Numbered from the stretch's first letter, positions 34,775 to 48,113 are shown. The stretch: DNA of 64,000 nucleotides from Ursus arctos (GCF_023065955.2 NW_026622952.1:34297813-34361812), one strand, 5' to 3'. A program made the numbers and translations. The notes: generated from the sequence alone by a model not told the origin.

Positions 34775-35015
34775 TAAGAATAGCTAATGCTTATCGAGTA
34801 TGTGGTATGTACGAGGCACTGTTCTAAGCATTTTCTCCGTATTAGCTCATGTCACCCTGTCAGCATCCTATGAAATGTGTATTATTGTTATTACCATCTT
34901 TACAGATGCATCTGTAGCACAGATAAGTTCAACAGATGCTCAAGTTCATGCAGTTAGGGAGTGATGACGCTGGGATTCGGACCCCAGCGGTCTGGTCCAG
35001 AGGTCATGCTCACAG
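34775..35015 (+). repeat. MIR element, + strand, near full length
   Basis: Matches MIR order well: 'gaatagctaatgcttatcga', 'gaggcactgttctaagcatt', 'gcatcctatgaaatgtgtat', 'tttacagatgcatctg' and 'tgggattcggaccccagcgg'. Confidence 0.8.
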
Positions 35016-37090
35016 ATACACAGCCGACAAGAGGGCGAAGTGTGTGTGTGCGCGTGCTCATAACCAGCTATCTGACCTGTGATAATTAGTATATAATTGG
35101 GGAGATAGGGAAGACTAGGGAAGTCTCTCCAGTGTCACGTCTCTCAAAATAGACCCAGTTTGGATGAGTTGCAACCTTGTCACCCACTGTAGGTCTGAAA
35201 GACCGGCTCTGTCTGTATCAGGCTGTTTGTAGGGGGAACATAACCTCTTAAAATTGCCCTGAAGTTTATAATGATATGTTGTAGCTTTTCACTTCATTAC
35301 AAAGTAATAATCTGCCACATCAAGGAACACAATTATGTCTGGGCATTTAAAATTTCAGGCATCGACTTAGAAAAGTGACATAGTAACACTTAACATGGCA
35401 AGGTGATCCTTTGGTATAACCCAGTAGGTCTGGAATGGTTTTACCTCAAATGACTTTATCTCTTTGAGTCCTTTGTTTCCCTGTTCACCCTTTCACACAT
35501 ATTTACCCAGTCAAGACTTCTTGCTCAAATGTCTGTTGTCAGTAAAAGATAGTAAGAGTAGAAAGGAGACCCGAAACCTGCAGGTATTCAAGGCTTTGTG
35601 TGTCTCAGTGTCTCCATGTAAATCCACATCATAGCCGTAGGCCTTTTCAGAGTTCCAGAAGATTCCATGCAGATTCCATGCATGGCCAGCTCTGCGCCCA
35701 CCAATGTAAGGCACACTCGTGAAACCAAGAACTTGCTATTTTAACAGCGGACTCTCTCATAGGAGCCGTAAAGGACATGTATTCACCACTTAAGAGGAAG
35801 AGCTTTAAGTAGTGAGAACTGTCTTGTTAGAACCTAATAGAAATGAGAAGACTACTACACCATTATTTAGAATAAACATTTTCATGTAGTTCAATATATA
35901 CACCATCTTTTAGATATTCACATATAAAATAAATGGAAACAAGAATAAAAGTCTGTGTGTTTGTGTGTGAAGAGAGAGAGTGTGAGAATGAGTTAGTAAA
36001 ACGAAGTTTATCATCAAGATAATGTGGAATCTGATAGATTCTTATCTGTTGACATCTTTATGGAGACACCAGATTGTTTAAACTTTGTAGAATTTTTTTG
36101 CCAAAGACGACATGTGCACCATGTACAAAATTACATTAATCCTAGGTATGTGGTGTTGAGCGTTTATGAGGAGATTAACTTTCTAATTCCAACTAAGTGT
36201 CATGATTTGTCCATTCCTTGATAATGTCCATCTTACCACTCTTTACAGGTAGTGGGACATAAAATATTTTACATTTGCATTACTTGATGTGTATAAAATT
36301 GAGGCACTGTGTTTTGTGAACAAATGCCTACATCTCACCAAATTCATAGACCAGTCTCAGAGCAGCTTAATTTACAACTTTAAGAGTAAAACTGATGGGC
36401 TTGCCGTTCTGGCTCACTGCATCAGGCCACCGACTGCGACGGGCTCCTACGCATGAGTGACCTCATTTCAGTATTTCACCCCCTAGCTCAAGACAAATGT
36501 CGGAACTGCATCAGATCGCCTTTCTGGATGAACGTAGAGCATCCAGGACAGACACGATGCTGCATTTTGTCAGGGGCAGGTGTTCACGTGATTTGGATTT
36601 GTAGCGAAACGGGAAAACTCCCTGCGATGAGGTGTGAGTGAGATCAGTGGTATGTTCCACTTCACCGAAGTTGCAGACACCCTCCCCCAGAATAAACTTT
36701 AGGTCTATCACTCAAGGGCAATTTATTAATGGCTCTTCATCGAACCAAAAGGATTTAGAGAACTTGCTTCTCTCTCTGTTTGAGGCTAAAAGCATATTGC
36801 CTTCTAAAGGGGATTATTTTCAAGATGGCTATTTTAATAAATTTAATAAATTAAATCCTCCACAACAAGCAAGAGAGGAAAACAGTCCTATCAGAGCTCG
36901 CTTCCAGTTCTTTTCAGTCATTCTTTGAAGTTGTTATTAAATATACAACGTTGTCATTTTCCAGTCTTTAATAACGGATTTCGGTTTATAATCAGTGTCT
37001 CATGATCTGTTTTGTTTTGCTTTTCATTCTCCCCCGTGTGTTAGGAGTAACTGTCTTGTGATGTTTACGTGTGATCCTTTTTTTTTTTTA

Positions 37091-37096
37091 CAGCAG
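37091..37096 (+). promoter_or_regulatory. TENM3: Tandem NAGNAG splice acceptor
   Basis: The acceptor of the next exon reads cagcag. Splicing at the first AG gives SSNPAH; use of the second would remove three bases and one serine without a frameshift. The first AG is taken as the main site because known teneurin-3 reads [11 protein letters not shown]. Confidence 0.6.
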
Positions 37097-37326
37097 CAAC
37101 CCAGCTCATAGATACTACCTTGCAACTGACCCAGTCACAGGAGATTTGTATGTTTCTGACACCAACACCCGCAGAATTTATCGCCCAAAGTCACTTACGG
37201 GTACAAAAGATTTGACTAAAAATGCTGACGTGGTCGCAGGGACCGGGGAGCAGTGCCTTCCATTCGATGAAGCCAGATGTGGAGATGGGGGGAAGGCTAT
37301 CGAGGCAACACTCATGAGTCCCAAAG
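37094..37326 (+). CDS. TENM3: Teneurin-3 exon: NHL propeller, blade 1 to 2
   Basis: A 233-base exon (acceptor AG 37092-37093, donor GT 37327-37328; enters in phase 2, leaves in phase 1). It encodes [32 protein letters not shown], then [20 protein letters not shown] and [14 protein letters not shown]. The '[23 protein letters not shown]' portion is a propeller blade. The two cysteines around CLPFDEARC are conserved across teneurins. The acceptor is part of a cagcag tandem. Confidence 0.97.
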
Positions 37327-38391
37327 GTACTGGCATTAATCAATTTGAGGATTTCTTTTTATTAAAAAAAAAAAGATAGAAAATCCAGTTAGTGCCTGAT
37401 TGTGTTTAATGCTGAGTCTAACATTTTACCCTCAACTGTGTGCTAGAAAGCTGTTTCACATCCAGTGTTTTGAAGAGCCATGTAGCGTGAAACTGCTAGA
37501 ATCCTAAGTTGATTTTACAGTAAATATTAGATTCGTAGCATTTTTTTATCATACCTTTTTTTTTTTTCAACTTTTCAAAGAACAAAGCAACGAGTCCATA
37601 TTATTCAGGTCACATCCTGTTAAACTTCAAGGAAGTGTCCAGATTCTTTCATTGTCCTGGAATCTCTTTGTCATGAATGAGTCCCAGGCCTCTTGAAAAA
37701 CCATCACTAAGCAACGCTATTAGTCCTCACCCAGTTTGGAGCTATTAAACTTTTGTTTCTATGCCATGGGAAAGAATGCTTGCTGTGAGGAATTTCTAGA
37801 GGTAACAAGGGCTAAAATTCTATGTGATAAAGGTTTCTAGCTTTTAAGCCAGTTGGGACTGACTCCTTGCTCATGTATTATGCCATTCATTACAGTGTTT
37901 TTTGGTTTGGGGCTTTTTTTTTTTTTTTTTCATTATGGCTAGCAACTGTTATGTGAACAAGGACTGGAAAAAAGCATTTGTTGTACTGAATTATTCATAA
38001 TAGCAAATTTCATTGTAACAAGGTCAACGAAATACTAACCTTGGCTCAGATCTATTTTTGTTAGAATACAGTTATTCTAAGTTCAGAGTAAAAGAATTTG
38101 ACCTTTTTCTATAATTGATAGACAACAACATTATACAGAAGTTATAATTTTATATTTAAGATGCAGGGAGCGCCTACATGATTCGTACACTAAGTGGAGA
38201 TTCTTACAAATTTTGGCCATTTCTTTGTAACATTTTACATAGATTTGTGTTATAAATGCCTCTGTTGGGTTTTTCCTAATGTATTTGCAATCTACAGTCT
38301 TACCTGCTACCTATCACCCATGTTGTCCCTGGGGTTGACTGTTGAATTTAATGATGGGCCTAAAAATGAGTCACGTTTTCTCTTGGAAAAG
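37327..38391 (+). other. TENM3: Intron, 1.07 kb
   Basis: GT-AG intron of 1065 bases. It has poly-T runs near 37557-37567 and 37914-37930 and no recognised interspersed repeat. The sequence just before the acceptor (cttggaaaag) has a weak pyrimidine tract. Confidence 0.8.
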
Positions 38392-38546
38392 GAATGGCGA
38401 TTGATAAGAATGGATTGATCTACTTTGTTGATGGAACCATGATCAGAAAAGTGGATCAAAATGGGATCATATCAACTCTCCTGGGCTCTAACGATCTGAC
38501 CTCGGCCAGACCTTTAACTTGTGACACCAGCATGCACATCAGCCAG
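38392..38546 (+). CDS. TENM3: Teneurin-3 exon: NHL propeller, middle blade
   Basis: A 155-base exon (acceptor AG 38390-38391, donor GT 38547-38548; enters in phase 1, leaves in phase 0). It encodes [20 protein letters not shown], then [20 protein letters not shown] and [10 protein letters not shown]. The '[21 protein letters not shown]' run is a standard NHL blade. The first two codons lie right at a weak acceptor, but the phase fits both neighbours and the protein is uninterrupted. Confidence 0.96.
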
Positions 38547-39326
38547 GTAGTTAAAATCTTAAGCTGCATTGTTTGTTTTTCTTCTTAGTGCCTCGGTTGA
38601 CTAGGTCGGTAGTCCGTGATGGCCCCATGTTAAACTGGGTATACCATGTGTGGCATTTGTGGTGTTGAAGCTGTTCCGTTTAAATGTCTCTCAGGAGCTA
38701 ATGAAAAGTTACTTTCTTCTATCGTTCTGCATTTGATGAATTCAATGAGATTACAGAACACTTAGCACGAAGAGACACTAAAGCATTCGTCATAAAATAC
38801 CAGGAAAGTAGCAGCAGGCAGATATTCCAGAAAGAACAAAACAGCGTAAATCTCTAATCTTTTGATTGCACGAGCTCTTTAAGTAGTAGAGAGAACCCAC
38901 TATGACTGGTCCCAAGGGACTTATATTTAGAATTAGGAACTTTACTTCTGGCCTGATTGAAAACACAATAGAACACTAATGTATTCATAAGCCAGGGAGC
39001 CTCGACGTTTCGTGGTTATTACAGGTGACGGAACATGTGTGTTCATATCTCATTGACACCTATTAACTCACTGCTTAGAGGTTCGTCTGCTATTTGGCTA
39101 TAACTTGCAAATCTTCCAGGGAGCTGCATTTTTAACTAAAATGTTATTTCCTGCATTTGTCTCCCCGCAAAATTCTTAGGTTTATTTTACAGTAGCTATT
39201 CCAGAAAACAATTTTAAGACAGTTTATCAAATTAAGGGTAACTTCCTTGAATGGTCTAATTGACTCTTCTGGTAAATTAACAGCAGTGCAGAAACTGACT
39301 AACCAGGCCATTTATCTTTTATTAAG
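38547..39326 (+). other. TENM3: Intron, 0.78 kb
   Basis: GT-AG intron of 780 bases with no recognised repeat or other signal. Confidence 0.85.
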
Positions 39327-40201
39327 GTACGTCTGGAGTGGCCCACTGACCTGGCCATTAACCCGATGGATAACTCCATTTACGTCCTGGATAATAACGT
39401 AGTCCTGCAGATCACCGAAAACCGCCAGGTGCGCATCGCTGCCGGACGGCCCATGCACTGCCAGGTGCCGGGCGTGGAATATTCCGTGGGGAAGCACGCG
39501 GTCCAGACAACCCTGGAATCCGCTACTGCCATCGCCGTGTCGTACAGCGGGGTCCTGTACATCACGGAAACCGACGAGAAGAAGATTAACCGGATCAGGC
39601 AGGTCACCACCGACGGGGAGATCTCCCTGGTGGCGGGGATACCTTCAGAGTGTGACTGCAAAAATGACGCCAACTGTGACTGTTACCAGAGCGGAGACGG
39701 CTACGCCAAAGACGCCAAGCTCAGTGCCCCGTCCTCCCTGGCCGCCTCCCCCGATGGCACCCTGTACATTGCAGACCTGGGCAACATTCGGATCCGGGCC
39801 GTGTCAAAGAACAAGCCTTTCCTTAACTCCATGAACTTTTACGAAGTTGCCTCTCCGACCGACCAGGAACTCTATATCTTTGACGTCAACGGCACTCACC
39901 AGTATACTGTCAGTCTGGTCACTGGCGATTACCTGTACAATTTTAGCTACAGCAATGATAACGACATAACCGCTGTCACAGACAGCAGTGGTAACACGCT
40001 TCGAATTAGGCGGGACCCGAATCGGATGCCAGTTCGAGTGGTGTCTCCAGACAACCAAGTGATATGGTTGACGATAGGAACAAATGGATGTTTGAAAAGC
40101 ATGACCGCTCAAGGACTAGAATTAGTTTTGTTTACTTACCATGGCAATAGTGGCCTTTTAGCCACTAAAAGCGATGAAACTGGATGGACAACATTTTTTG
40201 A
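39327..40201 (+). CDS. TENM3: Teneurin-3 exon: end of NHL propeller and start of YD shell (875 nt)
   Basis: The largest exon in the window, 875 bases (acceptor AG 39325-39326, donor GT 40202-40203; enters in phase 0, leaves in phase 2). It encodes the remaining NHL blades: [40 protein letters not shown] and [21 protein letters not shown] cysteine-rich insert ([18 protein letters not shown]) lies between blades. The end ([20 protein letters not shown], then [15 protein letters not shown]) opens the YD-repeat shell. Sequons NGT and NFS are visible. Neither strand shows a disruption; long minus-strand frames here are shadows. The first two thirds are GC-rich at third positions and the last third is not. 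Confidence 0.98.
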
Positions 40202-40294
40202 GTAAGTATATCCAAATTCTGCTCTGATTATAAAATGCTGTGATAGAGTAATATAATCTAAAAATAATGATAGAATCTTAAGGGCAGGTGAGAT

Positions 40295-40380
40295 CCAGGT
40301 TTGGGGGGACCTGGAGCTTCTATAATTTGGGGATCCCTCTCTCCCTGAAAAGGAAGACAAAATGAAACAAAAGAAGGGAC
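40295..40380 (+). repeat. Ancient interspersed repeat (family not resolved), copy 2 of 2
   Basis: The segment 'cctggagcttctataatttg' and following bases resemble the one near 30170, in the same orientation. Short and diverged. Confidence 0.35.
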
Positions 40381-42472
40381 CCCCCCCACCCAATGAGAAG
40401 TTCTGAGCTTCCATGTCATTCCCCTCCCAGTCAATCTCCCTCTGCTTAAGGGTTAACATTTTGCTTCCTACAGACCTGATCTATCAGCAGCAAACATTTG
40501 GAGAAATATGCTACAACCTTGGTTTTAGGTATAAATGCTTTGGGCTTCCGTTTGCCCCTGTGATAAAGCTGTCACTGGAGAGGACCTTTAAAAACATTCA
40601 CAATGAATTTGGCTATTTCTACCAACGCTACAGAGGTCATTCTTATCCAATAGAAGGCCTTAACTTTTTATAATCAGTTATGGGAGAATCTAAACTGCAC
40701 TTAAAAGGACCTTTCCACTAGATGCAAATCAGCAAGTGCTGGCTGCTGTGGAAGGTGTGTGAAGAAGTATGAGGTTCCTGCTGCCGGGATATTCTTCTAC
40801 TAAATATGTGAGTAGGGGCCCAGGCAGTGGGCTATTGGAACAGTCACATTCTGTGAGGTCAGTCAGAATGAAATGAGAATCAGCCATTGTATATTTTATG
40901 GGATATGTACTTTGCAGTGAACGCGTATGTCAAATCATTTTCGATTACTGTTCACTTCACTAACCTCACACCAACCATAAGGGGAAATTAGACGTACGGA
41001 GATGGCGTGTTGACAGATGCAGAATAGTCCTTGGAATGAACACTGCGTTCCTCAGTGTGATGGTTACAATGATATACTGAAGCAGAAGTATTTTCTGTAG
41101 GAGTGCACCTCTACAATTATAATAAAAGTCAGTAGGAAAAAAATGATCCAACATACAAATATTTTCCGTACAACTTTTCTGGAATGGATCTTATACATAA
41201 AGCTGAGTTCTCCTGTAGCTTGAATTGCTTTTCTTTTTTGACAGATTCCCTTTTAATAAAATGAATGTTACCCAGCAGCATGATTTTGTCAGAGGAACAA
41301 ACCTTTTCAATTGAATTACATTAAAATTCTGTTCTTAGCATTCCTTTTGCTCATTTTAGGATCGCAATAGGAAAGGAATAAATTGGAAGTTAATGGAAAG
41401 CACTTCCTTTGCACCATTTTCAAAGTGATAGCAGGCTATATTGCCAAAGAGGCAAAAAAAGAATATAGGAAAAGTGCTACCATCAGATGAGACTGGGCAG
41501 GAGAGCTGCTCTGATTATAAGACCTTCAGGAAATGATGGTGGCATTGGTAGGGTTTCAGTTTAGTTAAAAGCAGGGAGGAAAAATATAGAACAATAAGTT
41601 TTTAGTACAGTCTAGGACTCAAGCTCTGCTCTGTGGGCCACTTTTGAATGTGTCCTTACTTGTTCCCGGGAATTGACACTGCATAGAAGTTTATCGTGTG
41701 GGTTACTGCTGACACATGAACTTCTTGCAGCAGATGGAGTGGTTTACTTGTGACCTACAAATGAATTTTAATCAAGTTGGGAAAATTAGAGAAAGGGATA
41801 TACTCCATCGGTAGCATTGATCTGGACTGGTATAATCAAATTTAGGATTTTGACCTTTTTTAAAAAGTGTGGTGCACAAAGAGGACCTATTTCTCCAGTA
41901 GCAGACACTCTCCAGGAGCCCAGACTTAGTTCAGAATCAGCACAGCAGCAAAAGCAGAGATTGAGTTGGCAAGCCAATCTCGTGACTATAAGGGGCAAAC
42001 ATCGTCTTAAAGAATAAAGTTTGTAATTAACTTAAGTACATCACAATCATGGCTTCACCAATACAAGTTCATTGCACATCATATTTGAAGTATAACTATT
42101 AAGTCATATCTAAATAAGCTAAGGCAACTATTACCGAAACCATTATTCAAATATTTTTCCAAATATAAACCTGTGTGTATTTATACATATAAATATACTC
42201 ACGTATTTGGGTCATTATTTAAGAATATAGTGGTTTAATAAACCCATGCTTGAAAAATCGTTTTTCTAATAAAATTAACAGAAATATTGCTTTTTTAAAA
42301 ACCATGCTTTTATCACTTGTTCTCTAGATGTCTGCGGCAAAAGACATGACTAAAAAATGTCTACGAAACATTTCTGCATTTGGCAAAACAGTATATTACA
42401 GTAAGAGACGGAACGAAAATAGGGCACTTAACCCAAGTAACTCAGAATCACCATGTCAGAATAACGAGTGAT

Positions 42473-42710
42473 CTTTTCTTTTCCCTTCTTTTTTTTTTTT
42501 TTAAAGATTTTTTATTTATTTACTTGACAGAGATAGAGACAGCCAGTGAGAGAGGGAATACAAGCAGGGGGAGTGGGAGAGGAAGAAGCAGGCTCATAGC
42601 GGAGGAGCCTGTTGTGGGGCTCGATCCCATAACACCGGGATCACGCCCTGAGCCGAAGGCAAGCACTTAACCGCTGTGCCACCCAGGCGCCCCCTTTTCT
42701 TTTCCCTTCT
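42473..42710 (-). mobile_element. SINEC, bear-type, minus strand, full length with 17-bp target duplication
   Basis: The body is 42490-42693. In reverse it opens ggggcgcctgggtggcacag, then cagggcgtgatcccgg, and ends in an (AAAT)n and poly-A tail. The 17-base word cttttcttttcccttct is repeated exactly at 42473-42489 and 42694-42710. A young insertion. Confidence 0.94.
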
Positions 42711-43371
42711 ATACATTTTAATACTTTGGCTGTGAAAGAACAAGGGCCAACCTCTTCTATCTAAGCTTCAGAAACTTTAAAACACATTCAGAAGTCAGCG
42801 CACAAAAGAAGGGAGGGGAATGCCGTTTTCCGGCAGCCCCTCCGTAGCGCTCTCTGTTGAACAGAGCAGCACGTTGTCTGCGTCACTTTGCCGCTGTGGA
42901 TGGGCAAGCTTAACCCCTGTCTCTACCCATGGGCGTTTTGATGAGAGTTTCCGCTTACTCCCTCCTGGCTTGGACACGTGACTGGGTGAAGGTGCTGGGG
43001 GTGGGGCAGCGGGGGAGTCTGAATTCCCTGCCAGACTTCCTTGGTGTTTGCCATCATGGGTGAGCCGGCGCACTCCCGGAATGCTAGAAATATCTGTCAC
43101 ATTCCCCTTCATGTCTGTGCAATATCACGTGTCTAAGTTAGACCTTAGAAGGATATTTGGTGATTTCATAAAGAAGGGATACGGGAGGTTTGACAATGGT
43201 CAGAGTTTTACGAAAACCACAAGGAGATTGTGGGGGGGTTGACGGGGGGAAATCACCATTCCCACCTGAAAAACACCTGTTTTCTGTGACTTTCAGGACC
43301 CCAGTCCCTAGAGCTGATACAGGCTTTATACTCTTCTTTCTGCGCAAATTCCTCTTTTGCAAAAAGAAATG

Positions 43372-43586
43372 AAACTTTTCAGCCCAGGGGCACCTGGGTG
43401 GCTCAATCGTTAAGCGTCTGCCTTGGGCTCAGGTCATGATCCCAGGGTCCTGGGATCGAGCCCCACATCGGGCTCCCTGTTCAGCAGGGAGCCTGCTTCT
43501 CCCTCTTCCTCAGCCTGCAGCTCCCCCTGCTTGTGCTCTGTCAAATAAATTTAAAAAACCCAAAAAACAAAAAATTTTTCGGCCCA
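43372..43586 (+). mobile_element. SINEC, + strand, with imperfect 15-bp target duplication
   Basis: The body, 43387-43571, opens ggggcacctgggtggctcaa and has the 'gctcaggtcatgatcccagg' version of the head, the version shared by many caniforms. The flanks aaacttttcagccca and aaatttttcggccca differ at two bases, so it is older than the bear-type copies. Confidence 0.92.
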
Positions 43587-45976
43587 TGGTCCCTCTTGTC
43601 CATGTCCGGCTTTCTCCCTAGCCTAGTATCTTAAAAGCCTTGAGATTAAAAGCTTTCTAGGACAGAAACAGATGGCAGAAGACCCAGAATCAATAAATTT
43701 GCCTACTGATAAAACTACAGTTGCTGTAGTTTCTACCAAAGAAATTTTAAAAGAGAATTAGCTCAATTACTTACCTTGTGTGTTTTAATTGTATTATTTT
43801 TTTCTCAGTACAAACTTTAGTTTACCAGTAACGTGCCACAGTACTGATGTGAAAGCACTTTATAAACTGCAAACTAATTATCTTTGTGGCTCCCACAACT
43901 CCTGGAATGGTGCAGTGCGTACAGAACTCTCCCAGTCACTATTGGTTGGTCAAAGGAATGGAGAGAGGACCAACGATGTAGACAAGAGAATATTCGTTGA
44001 TACGGAAGAGCCTGGTAGAACCCATAGCTGGCTCTCGCCCAGGCTCCATGGAAGGAGCCCCTGCAAGTGTTGCTCGCTTGCTTTCTGAGGTAGTTGGGAC
44101 TTCTCCGCACCAAGAATCGATGCTGAAAATATTAGCAATTTTCATTCTTTGTTGCCGATATTTTTAAATATATTTACCCAGTATTACATGTTTACTCAGT
44201 TTCATTTTTATAAAATCAGGACTTCCTCCGTGGGTGTATTAGTAAAATAATTCATGAACGAATGACTTCGTCTTGATGGCGCTCTCTTCTGAAATGTTGG
44301 TGTTAAGGAGTCAGCTTGGAGTGGAGACCGAGAACGTGCCCCAAGCAGATGCCGCTGAAATACGTTGTTGTACCTGCGATGAGAAAGGAGGATTCTAGGA
44401 GGAGAAAACCCAGGTCCCAAATTGAGATTCTTATCAGTCACCACTAAAATAGGGTGATTTTTTAGGGTACACGGATAGTTTCCAAGGTACAAGAACCTTC
44501 ATTTCAGAAACCAGAGATAGCATGTGCTCTTCGCAGCAGTTCTCTCCTTGTTACTTGTCATGATTATGTCCCTATTGTGACTTGCTAGAGAAGCGGCCAA
44601 TACTCTTAGACGTGCTCCCGGATGGAATGTTAGGAAGATGACAGTAGGGCAGCCGAGGGTTTGTAACTCAGCTTTGAAATCGCGGAGGTAGACTGATCTG
44701 TTTCATGAACTGAGTACCTCTGTACTGCTGATTGAATAAGCCATCTCGTCCAAGATCTCCTCTTCCATTGACTTGCCACGCGGTACAAAGGATGTCCAAC
44801 TAGCTAATGGGGCCCCCTTGTGTGGGGACACTGTGATAAGCCTCGTTACTCCCTTCCCTTAGTATTAGGGACTGTGTCATGCTGGTCTTCACACCATTTA
44901 AAGACAATGATCACATGTTACGATTCCTTAACTAGAATAATTCCGGGGTGGTCAAAAAGATCTCGCCTGCTAAAAATGTCTTATTTGAAATAATCAGACC
45001 CAAAGCGAAACCACAGTTCTTACACTCGACTGCACACAAAAGCAAATCCGGTGTATTGAGGGGGGCAGTAGAATAAATGATTGAATAGTAAATGGCATTT
45101 CACAGTTCTCTGCTTGCTCACCCCCAGAAAAGACAAACTGGGCATAGCTTTCCAATGCTCTTCTGTCTGGTTAAAGAAGACAACAGTTTTTTTGTCTTTT
45201 GGTTTTTTTTAATGCTATGAGTTCTCAGTGATACGTAGAGATACACCAGCAGGCTGGGGCAGCTTTTCTATCTTGGGACTCTGGGTATTTAGAGCCTTGT
45301 ATTTGTGGAGCTGACTCTGTGATCTTTCGTGAGCTATATTCAGATGTACCGAGTAAATAAAGGAGTTTCAGCTTTTACACATTTATGTAGGTATATATGG
45401 GTCTCTAGCTTCTCATTCGGGTGCTTTATCGCCCCTCGTCCAAGCTGAGCAGTTTCGGAATGAGCTTCTGAACCATTTCTTGATAATGAACTTAACTTTG
45501 CGCCCATGGCAAACCCGTGACTGCCACTGACATTAGTTCTGAGACTCCGGGAAGGTATCAAAGAGGGATCTCAGAGGAGGAAGGACAGACAGGGTACAGA
45601 GGGCCCGGATTAACAGACTCAAAGTAGTGCCCAGAAAGCGCAGGTGATTTGGAAAACTCAGTGACAGTTACTCCAATTAGAAAAGATGTGTCCGTGCTCG
45701 TTGACGCAGAATCCTGTCTGAACAGCCTGACATCCGTGCCATGGTGTGTCCTCCTCGTGTGTGTTACCGCAGGAGCTTGTGATGTCAGAGAAATGGAGAG
45801 GCGTCTGCCACAGGACAGAATGGACAGAGTCGCCTTTCCTTTGACGGGCAGCTGACATCCGAGCCTGAACACTCCAGCCCGGAAGCCACGTTGCCGTGCT
45901 GCTTCTGCCAGAAACCGCATTAAAAACAAAGCCCATTTTATAAATATGTGTCTAAAAATGGTTCTAGCCCCCCCCT

Positions 45977-46205
45977 TTATTTTCTTTTTTCTTTTTCTTT
46001 TTTTTTTTTTTTTAAGGTTTTGTTTTCATTCCAGGTAGTTAGCATACCGTCTAATGTTCGTTTCAGGTGCACAGTGCGGTAATTCAGCACTTCCATACAA
46101 CACGCGGGGCTCATCATGACAAGTGCCCTCCTCAGTCCCCATCACCTGGCTCCCCCATCCCCCCACCCACCTCCCCTCTGCTAACCTTCTGTCTGTTCTC
46201 TGCTT
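45977..46205 (-). mobile_element. L1 3' untranslated tail, minus strand, strongly 5'-truncated
   Basis: After a long T-run (the reversed poly-A) come 'attccaggtagttagcatac', 'ttccatacaacacgcggggc' and 'ccccatcacctggctccccc', the carnivore L1 3' end. Only about 230 bases were inserted. Confidence 0.85.
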
Positions 46206-46380
46206 GCTTTGTTCATGGAAGGAAACATTTAAGACATGGAGAATAATTTTTAAGAAATGTTATCAGATCACCTAAAATCATGGGAAAACACTACAGTTGA
46301 TTTCTGCATTTGCTATTTTGTTTGTTTAATAATTTTGCTTTAAATTTTTAACCAGAATGTGTGTTCCCAGGGACATCAGT

Positions 46381-46402
46381 AAAAAAAAAAAAAAAAAAAA
46401 AA
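46381..46402 (+). repeat. (A)22 run
   Basis: Twenty-two consecutive adenines preceded by cagggacatcagt. It could be the tail of an unrecognised retroposed fragment. Confidence 0.8.
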
Positions 46403-48113
46403 GTACAGGCAGTTGAATAAAGTGACTGCTATACATTTCAAACATTAACATGAGCTCTATGAAAGCAATGCTTTTGTTAATACTCGATTTAATCCAATTT
46501 TCATCTACAGTCTAGTTTTAAGATATAGTTAGTTCTGTCCAGGTTTGAAAACAGAAAGGGAAATAGGATATGTGTACGTTATTCATAGTACTTGAAAAAA
46601 TTCCAACAAAAATAAAAACAGATTAGTCAGATTTTCTCAGTGTATCTCGGTGTATAATGTAATAGAAACTTTCGCAGGTTTTCTCAGTATGATCTGCAGG
46701 GTTTCGATAGTTGCAAGGCTATATTTCTGTGTGTTCCGTTTAGCATTAATGTTCTGGGTGTGCTTAATTGCTCCATAATGGGGCAAGAGTAAATGCAGCT
46801 TCCGGAAGTGTTGGATTCCCTCTTTAGCTATGTGACTGTCTAAATCTGACAGCCGCCTATGTGTGTACGTCCACAGCTCCCCTCTGACACAGTGATGATC
46901 CAGTCATTTCCTCTAAGACTGAGTTATGTACACCAACCGTTTTAAAGGATGGTTGGACAACAGGACGAGAAATTGCACGCTGACAACCAGTGAAAGGGAA
47001 CTTGTTGTTTTTTACTAATCACAGCACTGCAGATCCACAGTGAGGTATTTTCCAGAGACTATCCGGTATCTCCAGCTCCGACTGGTCCAGCGTCAGCAGC
47101 AGCCCTCACCCCTGGCTACCCTAGTTTCTCCACCTCCCAGAGAGCCCCTTGCCTGTATGCTCAGGTCCTGGCAGGCTTTCAGAATGTCTAGAGGCTGCAG
47201 ATGCAGAACTCCCGTGGAGAACTCTCTCCCGGGAAGGGGAGGGGGAGGCAGTCTGTGAAGAAGATAAGATGATTGGGGGTACCATCCACATGCTTCAGAT
47301 CACCCCAGCTCCTCACTTCGCATCCCTCCCATCCATCGCTACCCCACCTCACACATGCACACGCACACCCTTCAGAACGCACTTCCCAGACCTTGGTTCA
47401 TCCCAAAGTTCGGTATATCTGCTGTTCGTAAAGTGAGACACCTCCCCAAATAAATACATATTAAAAAATTAAACTTCTGGGGAAAATGTTAATGTAAAGA
47501 AATACCACATTGTGTCTCTGGCTAAAAGCTGGCTTTTGTTCAGTTTAAACCTGTTTTAAGAATTTAAGTCTTTTATATAAACTCAGATTTTCCCATCTCT
47601 GAGCCCTGTAATGAAAAGCGGTATATAAAAAGCAAAAGCTGAAAAAACTTACAGTTTATCTAAAGGAAGAGTTAATTTTTAAGTACTTCGTGAACAGAAG
47701 GCAAGCATCAGCTAGAAGAAAGACTTCTTCCTATTTCCAGTGCTAGGAAGGGAAAAATGGAACCAAGGTATAGTAAAGGCAAGCAAAGGGTGCCTAGAGG
47801 GATTGGAAGAAAGTTCTTTACTCGCAGATGTGGTTTTTAAACTGGATCGTTAGAGTCAAAGTAACAAAAGAAAGATTGCGAGAGTGTTCTAATCCGGGGA
47901 AACAAAGTGGCCAAGTATCCGGAAGCATCACACAACTCCCGTGTGAACCAAGACCTAGTCAGGATGACTGAATCCTGAACCTTTACTTCCCCGAGGAACG
48001 AGTTTAGGCAGTGGGTGTTTGTCATTCAGAGCTCGTGAGAGAGGGAACACCCCGCAGCTTATCTTCCCGTACTTACCTGTATGTGCACGTACAGTTCAAC
48101 ATGAGCTCCCTTA

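Larger units (their letters stand above)
29784..37093 (+). other. TENM3: Intron after microexon B, 7.3 kb
   Basis: GT-AG intron of 7310 bases. It holds an unresolved repeat at 30165, MIR elements at 31122 and 34775, and a minus-strand SINE at 33432. The other stretches (31700-33400 and 35050-37080) show no repeat or gene that I can name. It ends in a T-run and the tandem acceptor cagcag. Confidence 0.8.
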
